Origin: Pseudoduganella ginsengisoli
GTDB lineage: Bacteria; Pseudomonadota; Gammaproteobacteria; Burkholderiales; Burkholderiaceae_D
Length of the DNA: 64,000 nt
Direction: 5' to 3'
Assembly: GCF_009720865.1 (NCBI RefSeq)
Contig: NZ_WNLA01000004.1
Span: forward strand, 248,001-312,000
In this document: one piece after another, positions 56,401 through 64,000 of the stretch
How positions within the stretch are numbered: the stretch's first letter is position 1
Layout of the letters: each line of letters starts with the position of its first letter
Translations under genes and position numbers: made by a program
The notes under the pieces: generated by a model
Seen by the model: the letters and a program-made list of their open reading frames with translations, nothing else
What the model was told of the DNA's origin: nothing
The model's database searches: none

Positions 56401-57395
56401 CCGGCCGATTGCGCCGCCTGTGCGGACGCGATTTCCGCTTCAATGCGCGCGATTTCCATGGCCAGCGGGCGCGCCGCCTGCACGGCGTCGAGGCGCTGCA
56501 ACGCGTCGCGGCGCGGCTGCGCTTCGGCGATGTCTTGCTGGCGCTGTTGCAGCACGCCGGCTGCCTGCTGTTCCGATGCCTGCAGGCGCGCGGCCTGTTC
56601 AAACCAGCGCTGGCGCTGTTCCAGGCTTTCCTTGCGCGTCTCCAGGCCAGCCAGCGCCTGTTCCGCTTCAAGGCGCTGCGCCAGCAGGGCCGTGCGTTCT
56701 TCGCTGCTTAGCGGCTTTTGGTCGGCCAGGCGCGACGTGAGTTTTTGCAGCGCGGCGGTTTCCTGCTTGGCGCGCTCGAACGCGCGCATGGAAATGTCGC
56801 TGTAGACAGCGCTGCCCGTCAGGGTTTCCAACAGTTCGCCGCGCTCATTGTCGTCTGCCTTCAGGAACGTGGCGAATTCATTTTGCGCCAGCAGGACAGC
56901 GCGCGTGAATTGTTCGAACGACAGTCCGATGCGCTTTTCGATTTCCCCTTTGACTTCGGTTTTTGTGTTGCCGACCGGGACCAGCTCCGGCAATGTATGC
57001 AGCGCCATCGTGGTTGGCTGCAATGCCCCTTCCGCGCGGTTGCGCGAGCGGCGCACGGCCCAGCGGGCGCGGTAGCGCATCTGGTCGCTGCCGACGAAAT
57101 CGACTTCCGCATAGCCTTCCGTGGCGCCGCGGCGCAGCAGGTTGCGCGTGTCTTGTGTCGATACCGTCTCGGCGCCGACGTCGGGCACCATGCTGCCGCG
57201 CATGGCTTTCAGCAGGCGCGGCGTCGCGTCGTACAGGGCCAGGCACAAGGTGTCGAGCAATGTGGATTTGCCGGCGCCCGTAGGGCCGCTGATGGCAAAC
57301 AGGCCGCTGGAGGCCAGCGGCTCCTGTTCAAAGTCCACGGAAAATTCATTGGCCAGCGACGCCAGGTTTTTGCCGCCGATACGCAGGATACGCAT
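53487..57395 (-). CDS. sbcC: Nuclease SbcCD subunit C
   Basis: 1302 residues. Walker A is GPTGAGKSTLLDTLCLALYD, the zinc hook is CPVCGAH at Cys614 and Cys617 in the middle of two long coiled coils rich in Ala and Gln, and the C-terminal SLSGGESFLVSLALALGLAS and LFIDEGFGSLD are the signature and Walker B. SbcC powers the SbcD nuclease, which opens hairpins and cleans DNA ends. It is long for the family through extended coiled coils. Confidence 0.96.
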   Translation of the reverse strand: MRILRIGGKNLASLANEFSVDFEQEPLASSGLFAISGPTGAGKSTLLDTLCLALYDATPRLLKAMRGSMVPDVGAETVSTQDTRNLLRRGATEGYAEVDFVGSDQMRYRARWAVRRSRNRAEGALQPTTMALHTLPELVPVGNTKTEVKGEIEKRIGLSFEQFTRAVLLAQNEFATFLKADDNERGELLETLTGSAVYSDISMRAFERAKQETAALQKLTSRLADQKPLSSEERTALLAQRLEAEQALAGLETRKESLEQRQRWFEQAARLQASEQQAAGVLQQRQQDIAEAQPRRDALQRLDAVQAARPLAMEIARIEAEIASAQAAQSAGAQTMEQALAGHKQAITAQQQAEAALAQAESAQRNAGPQLDQARALDARIEALLPAHKQASGVLEAANKADAQAKAALHSKQSERRQMQAAQQHGLDWLAQHAPWQPLAERWEKWDLLFAQAGHAQSQADKHHQALTAIQQNGARYREEDGRAKAALAAAVEKLDAAQEQRRQADAALAAFDADTLQTQRRAWEARRDQLAGADKLWSELQGKAERHAQLDSQSATLRTSRATAETALAAAQHGYAVIMAEFGAAEKALKLAEAACGESVEKLRATLEDDTPCPVCGAHDHPYRHDDGALASMLHTLQADVLRCRDQLQKNIEQQAAQRAAVQSCIERLAAIGIEQQSLQGALDQLIVQWQAHPLAHEAAHSAPDALDPWLTGNAVAEAADADLAGARAAWLAQQLSAARNGMQQLEQQEQAWRRAQAARDAAQKGVDLAVAEHQRAQAAATQSAAALAQAIADYRALDEKRIETAQQLAGLLDELDSAFSGGDTVNDEWKDAWRSAPEAFHDARRAEARQWQTQRTQADERAAAISQLDTEVQALADIQARTGADAAAARAAYAAADTGVIALQEQRMALWGGKEVRDVEVQLQAAIDAARERMAAQQQASQQALQQHARAEEACAQAASRVAALRDSARNAEQRLALWLREFNRERLGDAALESVAPAVADMFEDSGGDAAVTAHPGLLTMEGLQALLAQTEEDVRAEREALQALEQHAASAATVLQERRLQREQHLAGGDSEYTAETLAQAMQELAMAHRQAADTLAAHRLSIAQDDDKRQRAAAMMDDIEAQEAVEQRWARLADLIGSADGKKFRNYAQQFTLDVLLGYANAHLSHLARRYQLERIPHPSNPSLGLLVRDQDMGGETRSVHSLSGGESFLVSLALALGLASLSSNRVRVESLFIDEGFGSLDGETLRVAMDALDGLQAMGRKVGVISHVQEMTERISTRILVQPSAGGRSTVSVQTT

Positions 57396-57397
57396 GC

Positions 57398-58621
57398 TTA
57401 TGCCCCCGCCATCAATTCAGCAAATGCCGCCAGCTGGTCGGCCGGTGCATCGGTATCGTAGCGCTGCCTGTACAGCCGCTTGAAAATATCGTCCGGCTGC
57501 AATTTGTCCAGCTGTTCCAGCGTCTGCGTGACTTCATCGAGCGATGGCGCGCGGCGCACGGCGGACGTGTCGATGCGGGCCAGCCGCACGGCCTTGTTTT
57601 CCAGCGCCGCTTCAATTTTGGCGCGCATGCCGGGCTGCGGCTGGTCCAGCAAGACGCGCACTTCGACGTAAGGCCGCGCATCGAACGGCACGTCGGGCGG
57701 CGCCAGCGCCGCCAAATGTTCCAGTACCTGGGCCAAAGGCGCGGGCTTTTCCGGCAAGCGCAGCATGTCCACCGCGCGCGGCACGGGAATCGAAACCACG
57801 TCTGCCGGCAAGCCATCCATTAAGTCGATGCGCAGCACCTGGTGCTGGTAATGCACTTCCGAGAACGACAGCGGCAAGGGGCTGCCGCTGTAGCGGATGT
57901 GGTCCTGCTTGCCGACGGCCTGCGCCAGGTGCAGGTGGCCCAGCGCCGCATAGGCGATGCCGGGTCCAAAAATTCCGGACGGCAGCATTTCCGTGCCGCC
58001 AATGACAATGCGGCGCTCCGATTCATTCGACATTTCGCCGCCCACCATGTGGCAGTGCCCCATGGCGACGATGGTTTGCCCCGGCTGGCGGCGTGCCTGC
58101 GCCACGGCCAGCGCCTGGCTGTACAGCAGCGCGATGCCGCCCAGGTACGGATCGCCGTCGCCTTCAACACGTGGCACGTCGGCCGGGCGCAGGAAGGGCA
58201 TGGCGATGCACCAGGCGGCGACATTGCCCGTGCTGTCCGTCAGCGGAAGCACGAGTTGTTCCACGTCGATGCCGCCATCGTCGTGCCGCGGCACATTGCC
58301 CACCACGCGCGTCCCATGTTCTTCCAGCAGCGGGCCGGGCGCATCGAGGCGGCCCGGCGAATCGTGGTTGCCGGCTATGACGATCACGTCGAGCTGCGGC
58401 GCGCGCTGCTTCGCCTGGCGCAGGAAATGGTATAGCTGGCGCTGCGACGCGGCGGACGGGTTGGCATTGTCGAACACGTCGCCGCAAATGAGCAGCGCGT
58501 CGGCCTGCTCGGACACGATGGTGTACAGCAGCCAGTCGAGGAAGCACTGGTGTTCGTAGTGGCGGTCGTAATTGTGGAGCGACTGGCCCAGATGCCAGTC
58601 GGATGTGTGCAGCAAACGCAT
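57398..58621 (-). CDS. sbcD: Nuclease SbcCD subunit D
   Basis: 407 residues. The metallophosphoesterase motifs are present: LLHTSDWHLGQSLH, ICGDVFDNANPS, VIAGNHDSPGRL and GHCHMVGG, and later LGHLHLAQAVG. Residues coordinate two manganese ions. sbcC starts two bases after the stop, so the two are co-translated. Confidence 0.97.
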   Translation of the reverse strand: MRLLHTSDWHLGQSLHNYDRHYEHQCFLDWLLYTIVSEQADALLICGDVFDNANPSAASQRQLYHFLRQAKQRAPQLDVIVIAGNHDSPGRLDAPGPLLEEHGTRVVGNVPRHDDGGIDVEQLVLPLTDSTGNVAAWCIAMPFLRPADVPRVEGDGDPYLGGIALLYSQALAVAQARRQPGQTIVAMGHCHMVGGEMSNESERRIVIGGTEMLPSGIFGPGIAYAALGHLHLAQAVGKQDHIRYSGSPLPLSFSEVHYQHQVLRIDLMDGLPADVVSIPVPRAVDMLRLPEKPAPLAQVLEHLAALAPPDVPFDARPYVEVRVLLDQPQPGMRAKIEAALENKAVRLARIDTSAVRRAPSLDEVTQTLEQLDKLQPDDIFKRLYRQRYDTDAPADQLAAFAELMAGA

Positions 58622-58709
58622 GGATAGCCGGTCAAACTTGCGGAAAAGCGCACAATATACTGCAAACGGCGCGCGCCCGGCATGAGCTAGTCGATATTAC
58701 TGCCTTGAT

Positions 58710-61358
58710 TTAGGCGGCATCGAGGTCGGGAATCAGCGCGCCCGAGCGGAACGTGTTGCGGCCCGCCTGCTTGGCCTGGTACAGCAGCATGTCGGCCCGG
58801 TTCAGCAATTCCGCCGCGCTGACGTCTTCGCCCCGGTACCACGTCAAGCCGATGCTGGTCGACACGTGCACGGTGATGTTGTCGAGCACGAACGGCGCCT
58901 GCATGGCGACGACGATTTTCCCGGCCGCCGTCTCCGCATCTTCCTGCTTGCTGATGCGTTCCATGATGATGGTGAATTCGTCGCCGCCCAGGCGGGCAAT
59001 GGTATCGGTGGCGCGCATCGCATGCTGCAGGCGGCCCGAGAACGCTTTTAGCAGCGCGTCGCCCACGCTGTGGCCAAACGTGTCGTTGACGGGCTTGAAG
59101 CGGTCGATATCCATGTACATCACGGCCATCAATAAGCCATTGTCGCGGCATGCGGTCATCGTGTCGGACAGCTTTTGCTGGAAACCGGCGCGGTTGGTCA
59201 ATCCCGTCAGCGCATCGACTTGCGACAGTTTCAGCAAGCGTTGCTGTTCGCGTTTTTGTGCGGTGATGTCCTGGCGCATGACGTGGAAACCGATGACGGC
59301 GGCGCCTTCTTCATCAAACTGGGGAATGTAATTGACTTCAAACGTGCGCACGATGCCGGTGCTGTCATCGTCTTCCTCGAACGCCAGCGGCTCGCCGGAC
59401 AGCACGCGGCGGATATACGGTTCCAGGAATGCATAGCGCGGCTCGCCGACCGTCTCGCGCACGGTCTTGCCCATGACGTCCATGCCGCTGCGGGAAAATT
59501 CCCGCTCATACGCGATATTGTTGAAGCGGTAGACTTCTTCAAAATCGATGTAGGCAATCATGGCCGGCAGCGTATCGGCGATGGTGCGCAGGCGCGCTTC
59601 GCTTTCCCGCAGCGCCATCACGGATTTGCGCATCATCGTGATGTCGTCCACCGTGCTGACAAAGCCTTCGATGTGGCCATCGACGATGATGGGGGCCACT
59701 TTGATCGACGTCCACACGATCTGGCCATCCGGGTGCACGCAGCGCAGCGTATCCTGGAACGGTTGCAGCGTGTCGCGCAAATGTTCCAGCGCTTCCTGCA
59801 GCACTTTGCGGTCGTTCGGGTGCACGGCCGCCAGCCACTGGTCGCCCAGCGCCTGGTCGCGCGTCAGGCCCGTGATGGATTCAAACGTGCGGTTGACGTA
59901 CGTGCAATGGCCGTTCGCGTCGGCACGCAGCAAGCCCAGAGGCGACGCGTCATTGACTGCCTGCAGCTCCGCCTGGTGCTTGCGCATGGCCAGTTCGTCG
60001 CGCTTGCGCGAACTGATATTGCGGGTGGTGACGGCTACGCCATCATCAATGGCGACGATCTGGTGCCGCAGCCAGCGCGATTCATTCGGCTGGCCCGGCA
60101 AGTTCTGCGTTTCTACTTCTTCTTCCAGTGGAATCGTGGTTTCCAGCACTTGCCGGTATTTGTCGATAAAGCCTTCGCTGCGCCACGTGGGCGCCAGTTC
60201 GCCGATGCGGTGGCCGACCACGTCGTCGTGGTGGTGGCCCAGCATGGCGGCGCCACGCTCGTTGACGTCGGCCAGCGTGAAGTCCACCACGGCGCCCTCG
60301 CGGTTGCGGCACGCCTTCAACAGGAACACGGCGTCCAGGCTGGCGTCGGCGGCCGCGCGCAATTTTTGCTGGGCCGCGTTGGCCGCTTCCATGCTGTCGC
60401 GCAGGCGCAAGCTTTGCTGCATCAGCAATAGCGCAAAGATAAACACCAGCACGGAAGCGGCGGCCGCCACGCTGAAATACAGGCGCCGCTGGCGTTCGAA
60501 GCGGGCCATCGCATGCGTGACGGTGTTGCCCACCACGGCGGTCAGCTGGTAGCGCGGCATGTCGCGGTAGCTGTAGATGCGGTCGACGCCGTCGAATGCA
60601 TGGCGCAGCACCAGTTCATCGGCGGAGCCGGAGGGATCTGCCGTGGCGGTGAAATCTATCGTGTCCGTGATATACAGCTGTTCATCGACGCGGGCAATGG
60701 CCAGCCCGGAATCGCGGCTGACCAGCATTACCAGCCCGTTTTCATCCATGTGCAACCGGTCGTAATCTTCGACGAAATACGCGGGGTCGATCATCAGCAT
60801 GATGATGCCGCCAAATTCGCCATTGCGGCCGTTAACGCGGCGGGCAATCTGGATCAGCCATTTCGACGTTTGCGAATTGACCACGACGTTCGATGCGTGC
60901 GGGATGTCTTCGGCCGATTGCGACAATGCCTGGTACACGGGTTCGACGCGTATATCGTCCTGGAAGATCCCGTGCAGGCTGTCCATCAACCTGCCATCGG
61001 CTTTATACAGGGCAATCGGCAATTGCAGCTTGGAAGGCATGAGCGAATCCAGCAAGCCGCCTTTGCGGGTGAATTCCGCCAGCCGCAGGGCGCCGCCGGT
61101 TTCCTCATATTTAAGCTTGAACAACTGCGTCGCATGATCGCTCTGGCGCAGCAAGTGGCCGGCATTTTCAGCCAAGGTGCGCGACAGCGTCTGGGCGTGC
61201 AGCACCGCTTCATGCCGGGCGCCCCGGTATTCCTGGTGGACCTGGTATATCACGGCGGTCCACATGGAGACCAAAAGTACGAGCGCAAACGCCGGCAACA
61301 GTATCACCCGATACAGTTTGCGCAGCAGGCGTCGGATTGGGCTTTCGGTCTGGATCAC
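58710..61358 (-). CDS. Membrane sensor diguanylate cyclase (dCache-PAS-PAS-PAS-GGDEF)
   Basis: About 882 residues from GTG 61358, which has AAGGGGG upstream; an ATG at 61433 is the alternative. TM1 spans about residues 17-38 and TM2 about 296-316, with a periplasmic double-Cache-like sensor between. Three PAS regions follow (335-450, 460-580, 590-705), then a GGDEF domain with IARLGGDEFTIIMERI and DIDRFKPVNDTFGHSVGDAL. The active GGDEF motif is intact and there is no EAL domain, so it should make c-di-GMP. Confidence 0.88.
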   Translation of the reverse strand: MIQTESPIRRLLRKLYRVILLPAFALVLLVSMWTAVIYQVHQEYRGARHEAVLHAQTLSRTLAENAGHLLRQSDHATQLFKLKYEETGGALRLAEFTRKGGLLDSLMPSKLQLPIALYKADGRLMDSLHGIFQDDIRVEPVYQALSQSAEDIPHASNVVVNSQTSKWLIQIARRVNGRNGEFGGIIMLMIDPAYFVEDYDRLHMDENGLVMLVSRDSGLAIARVDEQLYITDTIDFTATADPSGSADELVLRHAFDGVDRIYSYRDMPRYQLTAVVGNTVTHAMARFERQRRLYFSVAAAASVLVFIFALLLMQQSLRLRDSMEAANAAQQKLRAAADASLDAVFLLKACRNREGAVVDFTLADVNERGAAMLGHHHDDVVGHRIGELAPTWRSEGFIDKYRQVLETTIPLEEEVETQNLPGQPNESRWLRHQIVAIDDGVAVTTRNISSRKRDELAMRKHQAELQAVNDASPLGLLRADANGHCTYVNRTFESITGLTRDQALGDQWLAAVHPNDRKVLQEALEHLRDTLQPFQDTLRCVHPDGQIVWTSIKVAPIIVDGHIEGFVSTVDDITMMRKSVMALRESEARLRTIADTLPAMIAYIDFEEVYRFNNIAYEREFSRSGMDVMGKTVRETVGEPRYAFLEPYIRRVLSGEPLAFEEDDDSTGIVRTFEVNYIPQFDEEGAAVIGFHVMRQDITAQKREQQRLLKLSQVDALTGLTNRAGFQQKLSDTMTACRDNGLLMAVMYMDIDRFKPVNDTFGHSVGDALLKAFSGRLQHAMRATDTIARLGGDEFTIIMERISKQEDAETAAGKIVVAMQAPFVLDNITVHVSTSIGLTWYRGEDVSAAELLNRADMLLYQAKQAGRNTFRSGALIPDLDAA

Positions 61359-61533
61359 ATGCCCCCTTAACAGCGCAGCCAGCGGCTGCTCACTTCTATT
61401 CTGCACGCAAACGGACCTATTGAGGCTAGCCATGGCACATTTTTCGTTTTCGTGTACCAAAGTGATAACGGTTAGGGGAAACATTCCAGCTTTCTTCATT
61501 AGAATAGCCCGCTGGCTTCCCCGAGGAAAGGAT

Positions 61534-62775
61534 GTGCGCTTGTCTGAATTAACGCTAACCCTGGCTGCTGCCCGTGCGCTGCATTTGGCGGCGCAGGGAT
61601 TGTTGCAGCCGCGCCGCAAAAAGGCACAAAAATCCGACGTGCTGGACACCATCCGGCACATGGGCATGCTGCAAATCGACACCATCCACGTCGTGGCGCG
61701 CAGTCCCTACCTGGTGTTGTGGAGCCGCCTGGGCGATTACCCGCCCGTGTGGCTGGAACAGTTATTGGAAGAGGGCGCGCTGTTTGAATACTGGGCGCAT
61801 GAAGCATGCTTCGTGCCCATCGAGGATTACGGCTTGTTCCGGCACCGCATGCTCGATCCGGCCGCCATGGGCTGGAAATATTCGGCAGCGTGGATGCGGG
61901 AGCGGCGCGCGGAGGTCGATGCCGTGCTGGCCCACATCCGCGCCCATGGCCCCGTGAAATCGTCGGATTTTGAGCGCACTGACGGGCAGGCGGGGGGCTG
62001 GTGGCAGTGGAAGCCGGAAAAACGGTCGCTTGAAGTGCTTTTTACAGCGGGCCACTTGATGATAGCCCGGCGTCACAATTTCCAGCGCGTGTATGACCTG
62101 GCGGAGCGCGTGTTGCCGGACTGGGATGACCGCCGCACGCCCGCCCTTGACGACGTGCGCCGCACGTTCGTGCTGAAAACCGTCAAGGCGCTGGGCCTGG
62201 CGCGGGCATCGTGGATTGCTGATTATTTCAGGACTAAACCACCACGGCTGGATCCGGAAACGCTGGTGGCGCAAGGATTGCTGCTGCGCGCCAGGGTGCA
62301 GGGCTGGGATGACCCGGTGTATATCCACCCGGATCTGGCCGACCTGGCGGCCGGTGCGGCAGCCGGCAACCTGGCCGCCACCGCGACGACCATCCTGTCG
62401 CCATTTGATCCCGTCGTGTGGGACCGCCGCCGCGCGCTGGATTTGTTTGGTTTTGACTACCGCCTGGAATGCTATACGCCGGCGGAAAAACGCCGCTATG
62501 GCTATTTCACGCTGCCGGTTTTGCGCCGTGGCGCGCTGGTAGGGCGCGTGGATGCGAAAGCGCACCGGCGCGAACAATTATTTGAATTGAAATCCGTAAC
62601 GTTGGAGCCCGGAGTGAAAATCAGCGACCGTTTCGTGCGCGATGTGGCGGGCGCGCTGCAACGCTGCGCCAGCTGGCATGGCTGCCCGCAAGTGCGGGTA
62701 GGCGCGTGTGAACCCGTGGAATTGGCCGGCCTGCTGCAGGCGGCGCTGTCCGGGGCCGAGGAGGATGCGCGATGA
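61534..62775 (+). CDS. YcaQ/AlkZ-type DNA glycosylase
   Basis: 413 residues from GTG 61534, with GAGGAA upstream; TTG 61540 is the alternative. HMGMLQIDTIHVVARSPYLV carries the QxD catalytic motif of the crosslink-repair glycosylase YcaQ (AlkZ has QxQ). YWAHEACFVPIEDYGLFRHR and ILSPFDPVVWDRRRALDLFG are further family blocks. The enzyme unhooks interstrand crosslinks or removes alkylated bases. The next gene overlaps its stop by four bases. Confidence 0.88.
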   Translation: MRLSELTLTLAAARALHLAAQGLLQPRRKKAQKSDVLDTIRHMGMLQIDTIHVVARSPYLVLWSRLGDYPPVWLEQLLEEGALFEYWAHEACFVPIEDYGLFRHRMLDPAAMGWKYSAAWMRERRAEVDAVLAHIRAHGPVKSSDFERTDGQAGGWWQWKPEKRSLEVLFTAGHLMIARRHNFQRVYDLAERVLPDWDDRRTPALDDVRRTFVLKTVKALGLARASWIADYFRTKPPRLDPETLVAQGLLLRARVQGWDDPVYIHPDLADLAAGAAAGNLAATATTILSPFDPVVWDRRRALDLFGFDYRLECYTPAEKRRYGYFTLPVLRRGALVGRVDAKAHRREQLFELKSVTLEPGVKISDRFVRDVAGALQRCASWHGCPQVRVGACEPVELAGLLQAALSGAEEDAR

Positions 62776-63761
62776 TGCTGCCATCCGCACCGGCCGCCGT
62801 TGTCGGCGCCGACGGCATGCCGCTGTTGGGCCGCTTTTCCGGCCAGGCCGCGCAATTTGACTGGACCCGGCTGGCGGGCAGCCATGCCCGGGGGGCATTG
62901 TGGCGGCGCTTTCACCATAAAAAATGGCATTACGTGGCGTTGGCCACGGAAGACGTGTTTTGCGCTGTGGCCATTGTGGACCTGGGCTGGATCAGTTCAT
63001 GTTTTGCCTATGCGTTCGACCGCAAGGATGAAGACATGCTGGCTAATTTTTCACAGGAAGGCTTGCCTGGCATTGCGGCGAAAGTCGCGGACCATGCCGG
63101 CGGCAACAGTACCTTCAAGGCCAAGGGTACGCGTATTGCCGTCAATTGCAGCGGGGACGGCCGCTATAGCCTGGAACTCGTGTCGCCCTACCTGGAAATC
63201 GATGCGCAATTCGGGCCGCCCGCGGCGCCGCTGTTGCTGGCAACGGGGCCGATTGCCGGCGGTTCCGTGCATGCCACGCAAAAATCGTCCGGCATGCCGC
63301 TGACGGGCGAAGTGCGTTTGTGGCGCGGCGAATACAGTCTCGATGGCGGCGTGGCCAGCTTTGATTATTCCAATGGTTTGCTGGCCCGCAATACAGCGTG
63401 GCGCTGGGCATCCGGCCACAGCCTGGAGCTGGGGTTCAATTTGCAGGCGGGATATTTCGGCGCCAATGAAAATGCGCTGTGGCTCGATGGCCAGGTGCAC
63501 CCGCTGGCAGCCGCACACTTTATTTATGACCACCACGATCCGCTGTCGAAGTGGCATATCTTTACGGAAGATGATTTGCTGGAACTGCACTTCACGCCGG
63601 AAGGCGCGCGGCGGCAAAACAAGAACCTGGTGATTGCAGCGAGCAAGTATCTGCAGCCGATCGGCACGTTTACGGGCTGGGTGCGTTCCAGCGCCGATGA
63701 ACCGAAGCGGGTGGTCAGTAATTTGGCGGGCGTGACGGAAGACCACACATCCAAATGGTGA
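62772..63761 (+). CDS. DUF2804 family protein
   Basis: 329 residues, starting in an ATGA overlap with the glycosylase stop. FHHKKWHYVALATEDVFCAV and RLWRGEYSLDGGVASFDYSN are typical of DUF2804. The sequence is beta-rich without a signal or membrane helix. Function unknown. An imperfect copy of its last 22 codons lies directly behind it. Confidence 0.82.
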   Translation: MMLPSAPAAVVGADGMPLLGRFSGQAAQFDWTRLAGSHARGALWRRFHHKKWHYVALATEDVFCAVAIVDLGWISSCFAYAFDRKDEDMLANFSQEGLPGIAAKVADHAGGNSTFKAKGTRIAVNCSGDGRYSLELVSPYLEIDAQFGPPAAPLLLATGPIAGGSVHATQKSSGMPLTGEVRLWRGEYSLDGGVASFDYSNGLLARNTAWRWASGHSLELGFNLQAGYFGANENALWLDGQVHPLAAAHFIYDHHDPLSKWHIFTEDDLLELHFTPEGARRQNKNLVIAASKYLQPIGTFTGWVRSSADEPKRVVSNLAGVTEDHTSKW

Positions 63762-63767
63762 GGCATG

Positions 63768-63833
63768 GATGAGCCGAGGCGTGTCGTCGGCAATCTGGCA
63801 GGGAGTGACGCAAGGCCACACATCAACATGTAA
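63768..63833 (+). repeat. Degenerate copy of the DUF2804 gene tail
   Basis: This 66-base segment matches 63696-63761, the end of the DUF2804 gene. It reads DEPRRVVGNLAG before a one-base insertion breaks the frame. Most changes before that point are at third codon positions. Confidence 0.7.
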
Positions 63834-63855
63834 GAACGGTAAGGAGGCTGGCCCC

Positions 63856-64000
63856 ATGAGCATCCGCAATTTTGGCAAGCTGTTTGACCCTGGATCGGTC
63901 GCCGTGATCGGCGCTTCGCAGCGGCCGGGCCGTCCCGGCACGGTTGTGCTGAACCATATGGCCGAAGGCGGCTATGCGGGGGCGCTGTGGCCCGTCAATC
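63856..64000 (+). CDS. NDP-forming acyl-CoA synthetase, N-terminal fragment
   Basis: Only the first 48 residues are in the window: MSIRNFGKLFDPGSVAVIGA then SQRPGRPGTVVLNHMAEGGY. AAGGAGG stands eight bases before the ATG. This is the CoA-binding domain start of acetate-CoA ligase/Pat-type proteins, which often end in a GNAT domain that acetylates lysines. The rest is outside the window. Confidence 0.75.
   Translation, partial: MSIRNFGKLFDPGSVAVIGASQRPGRPGTVVLNHMAEGGYAGALWPVN

Noticed and set aside
53847..56805. Long open frames antisense to sbcC
   Set aside because: They are Arg/Ala/Gln-rich shadows of the sbcC coiled coils.

Overview
The window looks like a chromosomal segment of a motile betaproteobacterium, most probably of the family Oxalobacteraceae (Janthinobacterium, Duganella or Massilia type). 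The evidence is an flhDC-motAB-che block in betaproteobacterial order, divergent metG/apbC, an earP-efp pair whose EF-P has Arg32, a PEP-CTERM protein, a betaproteobacterial porin, and GC-rich codon use. The genus is an inference. I see no phage, insertion sequence, integrase or CRISPR array.

Layout. Bases 1-3.5 kb (minus strand) carry a truncated periplasmic binding protein, a CHRD/PEP-CTERM protein and kynU-kynA for tryptophan breakdown. A 0.6 kb AT-rich region with two sigma-28-type promoters leads into flhD-flhC, a membrane methyltransferase, motA-motB, a CheZ-like protein, cheY, cheA, cheW, a chemoreceptor, cheR, cheD, cheB and a second cheY (4.1-16.6 kb). The block ends at a terminator, followed by an EAL/HDOD protein. 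Bases 18-20 kb hold panC, scpA and a DUF3460 gene; then come a porin, an EamA transporter, a 36-residue lipoprotein missed by length cut-offs, a GNAT enzyme, metG, apbC, a DUF4399 protein and gltX.

Bases 28.6-35.3 kb are the most unusual part. gltX is followed by four tandem tRNA-Ala(GGC)/tRNA-Glu(TTC) pairs, then by a six-gene caa3-type cytochrome oxidase operon with two different subunit III genes, then by two more identical tRNA-Glu genes. The oxidase operon is therefore bracketed by direct repeats of tRNA-Glu. Each tRNA-Ala is flanked by short complementary sequences that differ between copies but keep their pairing. earP and efp follow: EarP rhamnosylates Arg32 of EF-P.

Bases 37-49 kb are accessory: a PD40/RTX/DUF4214 exoprotein, a Tat amidase, a PLP dehydratase, a cysteine-motif protein, a VOC protein, dbpA, a tiny repeat protein, a Tat phosphoesterase divergent from a GMC oxidoreductase, and a PAS-DUF985 fusion. 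Bases 49-64 kb carry a UbiC-like secreted protein, tRNA-fMet, a methyltransferase, several small proteins (one with a natural seven-histidine tail, one with an HExxH motif), sbcC-sbcD, a large PAS/GGDEF sensor, a YcaQ/AlkZ-type glycosylase, a DUF2804 gene with a degenerate copy of its own tail behind it, and the start of an NDP-forming acyl-CoA synthetase.

No single undescribed system stands out beyond doubt. The best candidates for follow-up are the tRNA-bracketed oxidase cassette, the covarying tRNA-Ala flanks, the tandem sigma-28 promoters before flhDC, the CheA 23-residue repeat and the PAS-DUF985 fusion.
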